Below are positions 44,862-54,058 of a stretch of DNA of 64,000 bases, piece by piece. The DNA lies in assembly GCF_001541315.1 (NCBI RefSeq), contig NZ_LMVK01000049.1:1-64000 (forward strand), read 5' to 3'. The notes under the pieces are model-generated. The model was not told the origin of the DNA. It did not search any database and was given only the letters and a program-made list of their open reading frames with translations. How positions within the stretch are numbered: position 1 is the stretch's first letter; every line of letters starts with the position of its first letter. Both the position numbers and the translations under genes were made by a program. This DNA comes from Agrobacterium tumefaciens str. B6 (GTDB lineage: Bacteria; Pseudomonadota; Alphaproteobacteria; Rhizobiales; Rhizobiaceae).

Positions 44862-46004
44862 TCAATCAGGCTCGTGTTCGTAGAACGGTTGAACATGACC
44901 AAAATCCACAGCGCGCAAGCTCGTCGCCGGATTAACGCTGGCGTCTTCGATTGTGATCTCCTCGCTCCCTTTCCCATCTATCGTCAGCGTGACTTCGAAA
45001 CGATGTTCGATTGTGACCTCCTCAATCGAGCCGCCGAGAGAAACGTAGTCGTTGTCGATGCTGTCGTGAATGGAAAAGTGAAAGCCAGCTTGGATCTTAA
45101 GCTTCGCGTTTACCGGGATCAGAAAAGTTACCGTATGACCGTCGGAAGCGACAATCCGTTGCTCAGGGCCTCCAGCATATACAACGGACTCTACGGCCGC
45201 TTCCTCGAGCTCTGCCTCCCACTCCATATAAGCTGATGCCTCGACTTGAAAGTCGAGGTCGTCAAGGTCGCGCTGGATAGCGTTCGCGATCTCATGGGCA
45301 AGCGCGCCTTCGGGCTCCTCAGCTAAATGGGTAAGGCACTTCGCGACGATCGCTTCGTCCTCATGAAACAAAGCAAGAGCCTTGCCCAGATCGGTTGCGC
45401 AATAGAGATATTCACTCTCCTCACAATAGCTGATCCAACCCCTATCCCTGCTGACGCACAGAAGATACCCGTGGTCTTGCGACCACTTATCGACGCCAGC
45501 GAGCGCTACAGCATCCGGGAATTCGTATTTTTTGTCGGCGCCTGCGAATGGCGGCTGGTTCGTGAAGTACCGCTCCATCAGTTCCGCAACGCCAATGGCT
45601 TCAGCAGAAGAGATGATTGAGACGCCGACTTTTTCGCAAAAAGTCTTGAGGAGTGCGGCTGAATGGTCCTTGATTACCTCCGTCGGTAGCAGTTTGGCTG
45701 CGAGCTCGCCTGCGATAAATGCATAATCCTTCCAAATCTTGTTGTATGTTTTCAGAGCCGTAGCGAGCTGTTCGTGCGCTCCTTGGTGCGCTTTCGCCAT
45801 GTGAGCCAGCACTTCGTTTGCCACCACGTCCGACAAGACAACGGTGATCTTTTTCGTCTTCAGATTTTCGATACTCAGTAAGATGCGATTGTCGAGATTG
45901 CCGTTGGCGTTCAAGCCATCGATAATATTCGTGTCGAGAGTAAAGCCAACGACCTCGCCTCCGGCGATCAACGCCCTGATCTCGTCCGCATCATACGCTG
46001 GCAC
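44862..46004 (-). CDS. PIN-domain protein (DUF4935-like)
   Basis: A 380-residue protein. The N-terminal ~190 residues form a PIN-type nuclease: GFTLDTNIIDGLN (first Asp), VVANEVLAHM (Glu), EFPDAVALAGVDKW (Asp) and CVSRDRGW (last Asp). The C-terminal half is an acidic beta-rich domain (VIPVNAKLKIQAGF-like, VTLTIDGKGSEEITI) of unknown role. PIN proteins of this kind cut RNA. It stands alone between the GHKL gene and the HEPN-like gene. Confidence 0.7.
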   Translation of the reverse strand: MPAYDADEIRALIAGGEVVGFTLDTNIIDGLNANGNLDNRILLSIENLKTKKITVVLSDVVANEVLAHMAKAHQGAHEQLATALKTYNKIWKDYAFIAGELAAKLLPTEVIKDHSAALLKTFCEKVGVSIISSAEAIGVAELMERYFTNQPPFAGADKKYEFPDAVALAGVDKWSQDHGYLLCVSRDRGWISYCEESEYLYCATDLGKALALFHEDEAIVAKCLTHLAEEPEGALAHEIANAIQRDLDDLDFQVEASAYMEWEAELEEAAVESVVYAGGPEQRIVASDGHTVTFLIPVNAKLKIQAGFHFSIHDSIDNDYVSLGGSIEEVTIEHRFEVTLTIDGKGSEEITIEDASVNPATSLRAVDFGHVQPFYEHEPD

Positions 46005-46128
46005 CTGCTCCTCCCCGACTTGTAAATCGTTTTATTCATCTCGCCATAGTAGTCTAGAGGACACAATGCACCGCATCGATGCCACTTATGTCGTTACTCG
46101 ACTCAACGTCTCAGCAGCTGCTCTACGA

Positions 46129-48231
46129 TTAAACCGATGCTGCCTCGTAACTTAAGGTGGTCTCGGCAGCTTTGTCGTCAGCAGCTCGAAGGCGCTGATG
46201 CGCTGCGTCCTGCGCTTCGACGAAGAAGCTTTTGCCTGAAATCCCAGCCCGATCGAAGAAGGCCTGATTTCGCTCGCGGGCATCGCTGAGTAGCGTGTCC
46301 CACGCGATCAGTTCGATAGAGCCTTTGAAGCCTGACCGCGGCTGATAAAGACGTCCCCTGCCGTCCGCGGTCCGGTCCCATGAATAGGTCCACTCATCCA
46401 ATTTGCCGACAATATCCGCAACAATGAAGCAGTAGAAAACGGTATCATCCTTCAGCTTTATGGGTCTCCCTTTGACGTCAAGCTTGCCGCCTTCGAGCAA
46501 TCGTCGCACGTAGCGCTCGACTTGATGCTGGGGGTTTTCCTCTGAGGCGTAGCTTGTTCGCCCGGGGCGCTTGAACTCGACAAGTAGCACCCTTGACGGA
46601 TCCTCTGTCTGACGGAGCCCATGCACATGATCGAAGATCAGAACATCCGGACGCTCTTCGCTGGCGACGGCGTCGGAAAGGTTTTGGAATTCCGCATCGG
46701 AGCTAAAATACTGAGCGAACGTCAAGCGCTCGTCGATGATCCAAAGGTCGTGTGAGGATGCCGGAACGACCTTTCTGCTGCCATTGGTCAAGGTGTTCAC
46801 CCGCAGCGGGCAGATGAAGGAATGCAAGATGTCTTCGCGCTGATAGCTGCTGTCGCGCGTGTCGTCACGAACTTTCTCGAGGAGGATTTCGATAAAATCG
46901 AGCACGACCTTTCGGCGGACGATATATTCAGTGAGGCTCTTTTGCTCCGCCTCTTCGATCGCCTTACCGGCAGCCTCGATGGCGCCGGCGAACGTGTTGA
47001 CGTCGACTGATGGCTCCTTCAGGCGTTCGAGCACGGTACGAATTTTTTCTGCCTGTCGTTGGTCCCTTCGATACCGTTCACGCGAAAGGTGGCCGAAGAT
47101 GGCGTCATCGTTCAGTTCGCCAGAGGGGAGTTTCTCCTGTAGTTCATCGACATCACCGAAGGCGACTGACGGATAGGATTCGGTAATCGCCTTGACCCTT
47201 GTTCGCTGATCCTGTCGTAATGACTGCAATGGCTCGGCCAGAAACTTCTCGATGTGAGGAGTACAAACGTCATTTACGATGCGATCGAGGATGGCATCTT
47301 CGAACTGGAACTTGGTTCGCTCCTGGTTGACATTGTCGTCTAGGTATTTACCTGTCAGTACCGCATGAAACACCCGGTCCTCGTTCGGTCCGAAATATTT
47401 CAGCCCAAGCTTACCGTCGATCTTCTGGGAATGGACGGTGCGGTCGTGGGCAATAAAATGAACGAAGTGCGACCCCTGCAAATCCGCGCTCGCGATCTTG
47501 TCGCACTCCATCAGTGTTAAGGTGAGCGGCCCGTAGTCGACGGTCGCAATGTTCTCGATGGTCTCACGGCGATGGATAATTGAGTTGATCTCTTCAGGGT
47601 AGTGACGAGTCTCGTCTCCACAATGGACTGTGATTTGAGGCGAACGGCTTCCGATAAACGTCGGCAGGAAATGAGATGTGAAGTGCTGGAACACATACGC
47701 GGGTCTGCCAGGGAACTTCGCGCGGTAGCCGTTGTCGCGAAGCCCGCTGAACTCGACCATCACGCCGGTTTCGGGCGCTACACCGTCAATACTGCTTTCT
47801 TCATAGTCCTGAATCTGCTCGGACCGCGATAGAACGAAGCGGAATTTCCGACGCGTGCCTCGACCATTCTCCTGCGATTTACTTGAGACGCTGATCGCCT
47901 CAAAAGAGTCTAGCCAGAGAAGTCTTCCAACACCTTTGCCGCCACGGGCAATCTTGTTGTCGGTATCGGTTGTGGTGAACGCCTCGTAGTTCTTCGAATC
48001 GAGCCCGATACCATTGTCTTCGACGATGATCTTGGCAGGCGCCTGCCGACGAGCCATCGTCAGAGTGACGACGATCTTGCCGTTGGTTGCGACGTTCTCC
48101 TTGAAGCGATCTTGAGTGCTATGGATTGAATTGCTCACCGCCTCAAAAAGAGGCTGCATAGCATCAGCCGCGTTGCCGGGTTTGGGAAGGCGATCGATTC
48201 TTTTGACGAGATTTGATTTCAATGACGGCAT
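46129..48231 (-). CDS. GHKL ATPase-PD-(D/E)xK nuclease fusion
   Basis: A 700-residue protein. The N-terminal Bergerat-fold ATPase has LFEAVSNSIHS (Glu30, Asn34), IIVEDNGIGLD and GGKGVGRLLWL, as in MutL/Hsp90/MORC proteins. A helical middle (YRRDQRQAEKIRTVLERL) leads to a C-terminal nuclease-like domain with ERPDVLIFDH and VLLVEFKRPGR, a PD-(D/E)xK core. ATP-driven closure may control DNA or RNA cleavage. The ATG at 48231 (MPSLKSN) has a GGGGGAAAT site upstream; the frame opens at 48249. First of the minus-strand defence genes. Confidence 0.72.
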   Translation of the reverse strand: MPSLKSNLVKRIDRLPKPGNAADAMQPLFEAVSNSIHSTQDRFKENVATNGKIVVTLTMARRQAPAKIIVEDNGIGLDSKNYEAFTTTDTDNKIARGGKGVGRLLWLDSFEAISVSSKSQENGRGTRRKFRFVLSRSEQIQDYEESSIDGVAPETGVMVEFSGLRDNGYRAKFPGRPAYVFQHFTSHFLPTFIGSRSPQITVHCGDETRHYPEEINSIIHRRETIENIATVDYGPLTLTLMECDKIASADLQGSHFVHFIAHDRTVHSQKIDGKLGLKYFGPNEDRVFHAVLTGKYLDDNVNQERTKFQFEDAILDRIVNDVCTPHIEKFLAEPLQSLRQDQRTRVKAITESYPSVAFGDVDELQEKLPSGELNDDAIFGHLSRERYRRDQRQAEKIRTVLERLKEPSVDVNTFAGAIEAAGKAIEEAEQKSLTEYIVRRKVVLDFIEILLEKVRDDTRDSSYQREDILHSFICPLRVNTLTNGSRKVVPASSHDLWIIDERLTFAQYFSSDAEFQNLSDAVASEERPDVLIFDHVHGLRQTEDPSRVLLVEFKRPGRTSYASEENPQHQVERYVRRLLEGGKLDVKGRPIKLKDDTVFYCFIVADIVGKLDEWTYSWDRTADGRGRLYQPRSGFKGSIELIAWDTLLSDARERNQAFFDRAGISGKSFFVEAQDAAHQRLRAADDKAAETTLSYEAASV

Positions 48232-48320
48232 TTTATTTCCCCCGAGCATCTACAACTTTATGCAGCAATCGATTTTTCTCGTCTATCGCCAAAGAAGAGC
48301 CACCAGTAACTCACTGAAAC

Positions 48321-49007
48321 CTATTCTTCTTCTGAATCGCCTTCGGCCTGAGCTTCTACGGCGACTTCCGTTTTGCTCAGCAAACCCGCATCTTCGAGCG
48401 CTTCGATGTTCGGCAGGTCGCGCAGCGTCTCCATGTCGAAGGTGGAAAGAAAGTGCGTTGTCGTCACATAGGTATAGGGTGCACCCGGCGTCGGGCTGCG
48501 TGGCCCGGAGCGGATGAACCCTGCGCCACGCAGATTACCCATGACGTCGCGACTGACTTCCTTGCCAAAAATCTTCGACAGTTCGCCTCGGGTGATCGGC
48601 TGAAAATATCCCACCGCCATCAGCACCATCGCCTCGAACTCCGACAACATTGTTGCCGTGCCGCGTGTTGGAGCAGCTGACGCTTGGATGGTGTCGGCGA
48701 ACCGCGGCCGGGTTCGATGCTGCCAACCGCCGGCGACCGACACCAGTTCATAGGGCCGGCCTTGCAAATCCTCCCTGAGATCATCGATCAGCAGATCGAT
48801 GCTGCACTCCTTCCCCACCACCCGCGCCAGCGTCTCTCGGCTGACGGGCTCGGCCGAAGCAAAGATCACCGCCTCGACCCGCATCATCCATTCCCGCCAG
48901 CGCATCTCCGCCGGGAACTGATCCAGTTCACGATCATAAAGAAGTTCGTCTGCGGCGTTCGCCTTTCGACGAGATGGTTCGAGTGCAGGAGATCCGGCCA
49001 TGATCAC
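48321..49007 (-). CDS. scpB: ScpB-like SMC-Scp complex subunit (plasmid type)
   Basis: A 228-residue winged-helix protein of the ScpB family: [22 protein letters not shown] at the start, [20 protein letters not shown], and [18 protein letters not shown] in the second wing. Chromosomal ScpB helps SMC condense DNA; these plasmid copies usually lie near repABC in rhizobia and may aid partition. A GTG at 49007 overlaps the upstream gene (GTGA); ATG at 49001 is an alternative. Acidic tail ends DSEEE. Confidence 0.85.
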   Translation of the reverse strand: MIMAGSPALEPSRRKANAADELLYDRELDQFPAEMRWREWMMRVEAVIFASAEPVSRETLARVVGKECSIDLLIDDLREDLQGRPYELVSVAGGWQHRTRPRFADTIQASAAPTRGTATMLSEFEAMVLMAVGYFQPITRGELSKIFGKEVSRDVMGNLRGAGFIRSGPRSPTPGAPYTYVTTTHFLSTFDMETLRDLPNIEALEDAGLLSKTEVAVEAQAEGDSEEE

Positions 49008-49957
49008 AATCCAAAAATTCGGAAGGCGGAGCGGCCGGAGAGCTCGCGCACCGCCTCGAAACTTTCCAGACGCTCGAACAGCCGGTGGGCTGCCCAGCGC
49101 GACAGTTTTGAGCCCGGCGCCGACGCCGGCACGGCATCTTCGGTCAACAACCTGCGGATCACCGGCTCAGCGCCCTTGGTCCGCACCTTTGGCGCCACGG
49201 CCAACAGCCGCGCGGCCCGCCGATCAATCTCGACGGCGGAGCGGAGTGCGTCCTCGACGCCATTGACCAGCGCCAGGCAGATCGCTTTCGGATAGGCTGG
49301 CTCCCCCGGCCGGACGCGACCGCGGCCACCGATGGTGCGGAAGGCGGGGCCAAAGCGCTCAGGCAATAGTATGGGCACCGGTTTTGGCCAGTTCAGCTGG
49401 CGGGCCAGGACGACGTCGGCCAGCCCAAGGGAGAGCACCTCGGCGTCCGGACGAAGGGTCGAAATCGCCGATACAAGCTCGGCAACTGCGAGGGGTGCCG
49501 CCCGCCCGGACTGGATCGCGGTATCGATCAACTCCGAAACCTGGACAAGGCTATCGTCCCACCTCATCCCCAGCAGCGCGGCAAGCTCCTTAACAAAGGG
49601 GGTGGTGATCGTCCCGGTTCGACGCACCAGCATTCGCGTGGCCAAAAACATGTTGCCGGCCGGTCCGGGATCGTCGCCGGGCTGGGTGAGCAAAGCCGCA
49701 TCGCGGATCAGAATTTCGTCCTCACTGCGGCCGAACATCCGGGCAGCGCCAGCAGCGGATTTGAGCGCAAGGCGATCGCGCCAGCAGCCGAGCCATGGCG
49801 GGTCGGTGCGGGTCAGATCGTCGAGCGATTTCAGAGCGATACCGGCGGCGAAGGCCGCATCGGATTCGCTGGTGTCGTGAGTTCGTTGTCGCGCCCAGCC
49901 TGGCAGACGAGGCGTCCAACTATGGATGATTGGAACGGGAGGCGCGAGCGAATCCAT
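49004..49957 (-). CDS. DUF1403 family protein
   Basis: A 317-residue protein of the DUF1403 family, commonly paired with ScpB on rhizobial plasmids. Motifs: [54 protein letters not shown] and [13 protein letters not shown]. Function unknown. Its stop overlaps the scpB start, so the two are coupled. It appears intact. Confidence 0.8.
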   Translation of the reverse strand: MDSLAPPVPIIHSWTPRLPGWARQRTHDTSESDAAFAAGIALKSLDDLTRTDPPWLGCWRDRLALKSAAGAARMFGRSEDEILIRDAALLTQPGDDPGPAGNMFLATRMLVRRTGTITTPFVKELAALLGMRWDDSLVQVSELIDTAIQSGRAAPLAVAELVSAISTLRPDAEVLSLGLADVVLARQLNWPKPVPILLPERFGPAFRTIGGRGRVRPGEPAYPKAICLALVNGVEDALRSAVEIDRRAARLLAVAPKVRTKGAEPVIRRLLTEDAVPASAPGSKLSRWAAHRLFERLESFEAVRELSGRSAFRIFGL

Positions 49958-50033
49958 AAGCGAAGCATAGAGTACGTGCGCGGTTTATACCACCATTATC
50001 TCAATTAACCGCACGCCCTGTCGGCAAGACAAA

Positions 50034-50062
50034 ACGTCCGATAATCTTGCATTATCGGACGT
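50034..50062. promoter_or_regulatory. 29-bp palindrome, candidate recombinase crossover site
   Basis: Two perfect 12-bp arms (ACGTCCGATAAT and ATTATCGGACGT) flank a 5-bp centre (CTTGC). The layout resembles crossover sites of tyrosine recombinases (lox or dif type). It lies between DUF1403 and the Phd gene, about 800 bp before the integrase gene. It could instead be an operator or a transcription stop for the facing genes. Confidence 0.5.
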
Positions 50063-50191
50063 ATTCCTCATTATAAGGAAATGCGGCCAAATTCCCGCAA
50101 TATGACTCAGCAAGCTTGGTCTCTAGTCTTTCCAGCGTACGAAAAAAATGATAATTACGGCTAGACAGCCTAGCTAGATTGGAGTGAATGG

Positions 50192-50446
50192 ATGGAATGG
50201 CAGCTACAGGACGCCAAAAACCAATTCTCTAAAGTGGTACAAAAAGCGCGATTTGAAGGGCCGCAGGAGATCACCGTGCGTGGGGAGCGCACAGCGGTCG
50301 TCTTGTCCGCTGAAGACTATGACGACTTGCGCGCAGGACGGCCGACTTTGGTCGACGATCTGCTGACAGGCCCCGCTTGGGATGAGACCTTCACTGACGC
50401 GGTCGACGCGCGAGCCAAGGTCTCAAGCCGCGACGTGGCCTTCTGA
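50192..50446 (+). CDS. Phd/YefM-type antitoxin
   Basis: An 84-residue antitoxin. The N-terminal dimer/DNA-binding part reads MEWQLQDAKNQFSKVVQKA, then GPQEITVRGERTAVVLSAEDYDDL, as in Phd/YefM. The C-terminal tail (AVDARAKVSSRDVAF) would wrap the toxin. Its stop shares a base with the toxin start. It probably represses its own promoter. Confidence 0.87.
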   Translation: MEWQLQDAKNQFSKVVQKARFEGPQEITVRGERTAVVLSAEDYDDLRAGRPTLVDDLLTGPAWDETFTDAVDARAKVSSRDVAF

Positions 50447-50847
50447 TGTATCTGGTGGACACGAATATCGTCTCGGAGGCAAGACGGGGCACACCCCAAG
50501 CAGTATCGTGGCTGCGCTCGGTCAATCCGCTCAGCGTCCACTTGAGTGCGCTTACACTTGGTGAGATCATGCGCGGCATTGCCCTGAAACAAAAAACGGA
50601 TCTTAGGGCTGCAGCTCATCTTGCCGAATGGCTGCGAAAGTTGCGCCACGATCATGCTGATCGCATCCTGACGGTGACCGACGAGATCGCAGTCGAATGG
50701 GGCCGCATTTCCGCGATCCGTCCCCGCGGCGACATCGACGGGCTGATCGCAGCCACTGCTATAGTCCATGATCTGATCCTCGTCACTCGCAACGTCAAGG
50801 ACTTTGAGGACACAGACGCCACTGTGATCAATCCATGGGATGTTTGA
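50446..50847 (+). CDS. vapC: VapC/FitB-type PIN toxin
   Basis: A 133-residue PIN-domain ribonuclease: MYLVDTNIVSEAR (Asp5), LTLGEIMRGI (Glu), GDIDGLIAATAI (Asp) and LVTRNVKDFE (Asp). With the upstream antitoxin it forms a type II module, likely to stabilise the plasmid. All four acidic residues are present, so it should be active. It overlaps the integrase start by 8 bp. Confidence 0.88.
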   Translation: MYLVDTNIVSEARRGTPQAVSWLRSVNPLSVHLSALTLGEIMRGIALKQKTDLRAAAHLAEWLRKLRHDHADRILTVTDEIAVEWGRISAIRPRGDIDGLIAATAIVHDLILVTRNVKDFEDTDATVINPWDV

Positions 50848-51931
50848 GATGAAAGAAACAGTCGAGGAACAGCGCGTGGCGGACGGTTCTCCTATTTCGC
50901 GAACCGAAATCCCCTCCCCTGCCCCTCACCCAGGGGCCGGCCTGCCGGCCCACCTCCAGAATCTCACCGATCGGGCGCGCGGCTATGTCGAGGCGGCCAG
51001 TTCTATCAATACACGCAAGGCCTATTCATCGGACTGGAAGCATTTCTCCGCCTGGTGTCGGCGCTCCAATCTTTCCCCGCTCCCCCCGCAGCCGCAAACG
51101 GTCGGTCTCTACATCACGGCATGTGCCTCGGGATCCGTGGACCGTGGAGCCAAGCCAAATTCCGTTTCGACGATCGAGCGCCGCCTGTCTTCGATTTCCT
51201 GGAACTATTCCCAACGCGGCCTGGCTCTCGACCGCAAGGATCGGCACATCGCAACTGTCATGGCCGGTACCCGCACCAGCCCCGCCAAACCGCCGGTGCA
51301 GAAGGAAGCGGTCATGGCAACCGATATCATCGCCATGATCGAAACGCTCGATCGCGGCACCCTGCGCGGCCTGCGCGACCGGGCCATGCTGCTGATCGGC
51401 TACGCCGGTGGATTTCGGCGCTCGGAGATCGTTGGTCTCGATCTTAAAGCGGATCAGACCGAAGATGGTCGCGGCTGGATCGAGATCCTCGACAAGGGCA
51501 TGCTGGTGACGCTTCGCGGCAAGACCGGTTGGCGTGAAGTCGAGATCGGTCGTGGCTCGTCCGACGCCACCTGCCCTGTCGCCAACGTCGAAACGTGGAT
51601 CAAGTTCGCCAAACTTGCGCATGGCCCGCTCTTTCGTCGGGTTACCGGACAGGGGAAGTCCGTTGGGTCGGAGCGCTTGAACGACAAGGAAATCGCCCGT
51701 TTGGTCAAGCGCACAGCCATGGCTGCCGGCATTCGAGGCGACCTGGCCGAGATCGAGAGACAATTCAAATTCTCAGGGCACTCCCTACGCGCGGGTCTTG
51801 CCTCGTCTGCCGAAGTCGATGAACGATATGTGCAGAAGCATTTAGGCCACGCTTCAGCGGAGATGACCCGCAGATATCAGCGGCGGCGGGATCGCTTTCT
51901 GATCAACCTGACCAAAGCTGCTGGTCTATAA
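50840..51931 (+). CDS. Tyrosine-type site-specific recombinase
   Basis: A 363-residue phage-integrase-family protein. The N-terminal SAM-like domain (RGYVEAASSINTRKAYSSDWKHF) is followed by a catalytic domain with all key residues: Arg in GYAGGFRRSEI, Lys in RGKTGW, HSLRAG (His-x-x-Arg), LGHAS (His) and RRYQRR (Tyr). It may resolve plasmid multimers or drive insertion. ATG at 50840 or 50849. A decayed partial copy lies at 52840-53102, and a candidate site lies at 50034. Confidence 0.88.
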   Translation: MFEMKETVEEQRVADGSPISRTEIPSPAPHPGAGLPAHLQNLTDRARGYVEAASSINTRKAYSSDWKHFSAWCRRSNLSPLPPQPQTVGLYITACASGSVDRGAKPNSVSTIERRLSSISWNYSQRGLALDRKDRHIATVMAGTRTSPAKPPVQKEAVMATDIIAMIETLDRGTLRGLRDRAMLLIGYAGGFRRSEIVGLDLKADQTEDGRGWIEILDKGMLVTLRGKTGWREVEIGRGSSDATCPVANVETWIKFAKLAHGPLFRRVTGQGKSVGSERLNDKEIARLVKRTAMAAGIRGDLAEIERQFKFSGHSLRAGLASSAEVDERYVQKHLGHASAEMTRRYQRRRDRFLINLTKAAGL

Positions 51932-52057
51932 AGGCCATCCGGCGGGTCGCAAAATTACCAACTTCGTGACCTGGCAAACGTCGAACGCAGAATTGAAACA
52001 AAATCGCTACCTCCGCGAAACGCAGCCTGATACAAGGAGGGTACATGTTGTCGGTTT

Positions 52058-52430
52058 GTGCGCTTCGCTATTCTAAAGCGTAGCGTACTGGTCGAAACGG
52101 GTCTGCCGCCGGAGCGGCTGGAAATCGAACTGACGGAATCGACCATCTTCGCTGATCGTGAACGCGCACTGCACTCGTTGCGCCAGATAAAAGGACTCGG
52201 CGTGAGTGTTGCGCTCGATGACTTTGGGACGGGCTATTCATCGCCCGACACACTGCGCGCTTTCCCCTTTGATAAGATCAAACTCGATCGCTCATTTATG
52301 AGTGAAAGCACTCCACAAATTAGAGCTATCATCCGTGCGGTACTAGCGATCGGCAAGGTTACCTGCTCGGCCGACCGGGCCCTCTGCAGGAAATCCTTGA
52401 TTCCGGCCAAATCGCGCTTTCAGGCTCGCG
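52058..52430 (+). pseudogene. Remnant of an EAL-domain (cyclic-di-GMP phosphodiesterase) gene
   Basis: The frame contains the C-terminal part of an EAL domain: LEIELTESTIFAD, LGVSVALDDFGTGYSS and FDKIKLDRSFM. The usual sequence then breaks after VLAIGK; LLGRPGPLQEILDSGQIALS, a normal EAL end, appears in another frame near 52370-52430. The start and the catalytic EAL motif are missing. A fragment of a chromosomal-type signalling gene, not functional. Confidence 0.75.
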
Positions 52431-52839
52431 GGCATTTAACGAAAAGCCCACCATTTCGACCGGACAGTCGGGATAAGCAGCAAGGCAATCCTTCACGAAG
52501 CGCGCCGTTGACCTCTCATGCGGTCAAGACCGCTTCAGAACGCGGAAACGATCGGCAACTAATGGTGTGCGGAGTTCTCGGACGGATCTGTGAAGATATG
52601 GGCACCAGACGTTAACGCGGCGCTATCCGCTGCGTATTTGAAAATTTCCTCTCGAAGGCATTATTGGACATTTGCTCTTTATATTGATAACGACCCAAAT
52701 CATCGAGCAAAACAGCGAATATCACGTCGAGGACCCACTAGCGCCGTCTCTCGACACGGCGGCTGGGCAAGATGTTTCGGCACCGGCGGTGTTGCATGAC
52801 GGCCCCCTCCCCTCTCTTACCGTCTAGGACCCTACGCCT

Positions 52840-53102
52840 GTCCATCTAGCCGACCTCACTGAGCGCGCACGCGGCTACGTCGAGGCGGCGAGTTCGGCGA
52901 ATACCCGCAAGGCTTATGCCGCAGACTGGAAGCATTTTGCCGCTTGGTGTCGGCGGTCCAATCTGTCTCACCTCTCCCGCACCCGAAAACCGTTGGGCTC
53001 TACATCACGGCCTGCGCTTCCGGCACGGCTGAACGGGGTGCAAAAGCGAACTCTGTCTCGACCATCGAACGCCGCCTTTCCTCACCCTCTTGGAACTATA
53101 CT
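52840..53102 (+). pseudogene. Decayed duplicate of the tyrosine recombinase N-terminus
   Basis: The sequence repeats the start of the integrase at about 50950-51215: LTERARGYVEAASSANTRKAY, DWKHFAAWCRRSNLS, then (in other frames) PHPKTVGLYITACASG and STIERRLSS. At least two frameshifts break it. Similarity stops abruptly at about 53102, within the SWNY motif, where the serine recombinase frame begins. It marks the join of a duplication or of an inserted segment. Confidence 0.78.
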
Positions 53103-53728
53103 TGATCGGTTACGCGCGTGTGTCAACGGACGAACAAACCACGCAAGCGCAGGAGATGGAACTTCGTTCTGCCGGCTGTGCCTCGATCGTTCAAGAATAC
53201 GGGTCTGGCGCTTCCCGCAACCGACCGGCTCTTGCTAAACTCGTCCTGGAAATCGTCGCGGGCGACACCCTCGTCGTGGTCAGGCTCGACCGCCTGGCGC
53301 GTTCCGTCAGTCATTTGCTAGAGGTAATCGACGCTCTGACGGCAAAAGGCGCGCATTTCCGGTCGTTGAGAGATCCGATCGACACTTCGACGCCGCAAGG
53401 CATGTTTTCGCTCCAAGTCCTCGGCGCCGTGGCTCAACTCGAACGCGCGCTGATATCCGAGCGCACGAAGGCAGGTATCAGCGCCGCGAAGGCAAAGGGT
53501 AAGAAGCCGGGCAACCCTGGGATCCGAGAATGCCTCCCGGATGCACTGGCGAGGATGATCGCCACTCGGAAGGCAGCCTACGGTGATCGCGTCCAGGCGA
53601 CGGACAATCAATGGATTCCAACCTTACTACGCATGCGTCCCGACCACAGCTGGGACGATATCGCGTGCGTCCTGAAGCAGCGCGGGTTCGACTGGACGCC
53701 AGAACGTCTTCGCCGCGCCGTGAAATGA
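53090..53728 (+). CDS. Serine recombinase (resolvase/invertase family)
   Basis: A 212-residue recombinase. The catalytic domain begins LIGYARVSTDEQ (with the nucleophilic Ser), then VRLDRLARSVSHLLEV and GMFSLQVLGAVAQLERALISERT; the C-terminal helix-turn-helix ends WDDIACVLKQRGFDWTPERLRR. The start is uncertain: TTG at 53090 lies within leftover integrase sequence and TTG at 53102 is the junction, so the native start may have been lost. It could resolve cointegrates or belong to a transposon whose remainder is absent. Confidence 0.75.
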   Translation: MELYLIGYARVSTDEQTTQAQEMELRSAGCASIVQEYGSGASRNRPALAKLVLEIVAGDTLVVVRLDRLARSVSHLLEVIDALTAKGAHFRSLRDPIDTSTPQGMFSLQVLGAVAQLERALISERTKAGISAAKAKGKKPGNPGIRECLPDALARMIATRKAAYGDRVQATDNQWIPTLLRMRPDHSWDDIACVLKQRGFDWTPERLRRAVK

Positions 53729-54058
53729 ATGGTGGCCGAAGGCATGGCGGATATCGCGTGGCTGAAAAAATCGCCGCCGCGCCTCCCGGAAGACCGGCTT
53801 ATGACGCTGGTCGCAGGGATTCATCCCTCCCACTCTGAACGCACTTTGCGTGAGATCGCAAGCCAGTTGGAACGGCTTCATGAGCGTACGCGGCGTGGTG
53901 GCACCAAATGGTCTCCTTCGTCGGTCAAGAACCTGATCAATCGCGCGCGAAGATCCAGCACCGCTCCCGGTGCAGCCCGAACAAGCCTAACCGGATATTC
54001 ATTTCGGCCTCGACTTGCCGAGAGTTCTCAGCAGCGCATCGGATGCCCGCAGCCCTGA
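53729..54058 (+). CDS. Short protein coupled to the serine recombinase, probably 3'-truncated
   Basis: A 109-codon frame starting 1 base after the recombinase stop. SERTLREIASQLERLHER and GGTKWSPSSVKNLINRARR are typical of recombinase-associated DNA-binding helices. From about 53985 on, composition turns unlike protein and the frame runs into the repC end on the other strand, so the natural C-terminus was probably lost at a junction. Confidence 0.5.
   Translation: MVAEGMADIAWLKKSPPRLPEDRLMTLVAGIHPSHSERTLREIASQLERLHERTRRGGTKWSPSSVKNLINRARRSSTAPGAARTSLTGYSFRPRLAESSQQRIGCPQP

Noticed and set aside
49332..49880. 182-codon plus-strand frame over DUF1403
   Set aside because: Shadow of the GC-rich DUF1403 gene; no family match recognised.
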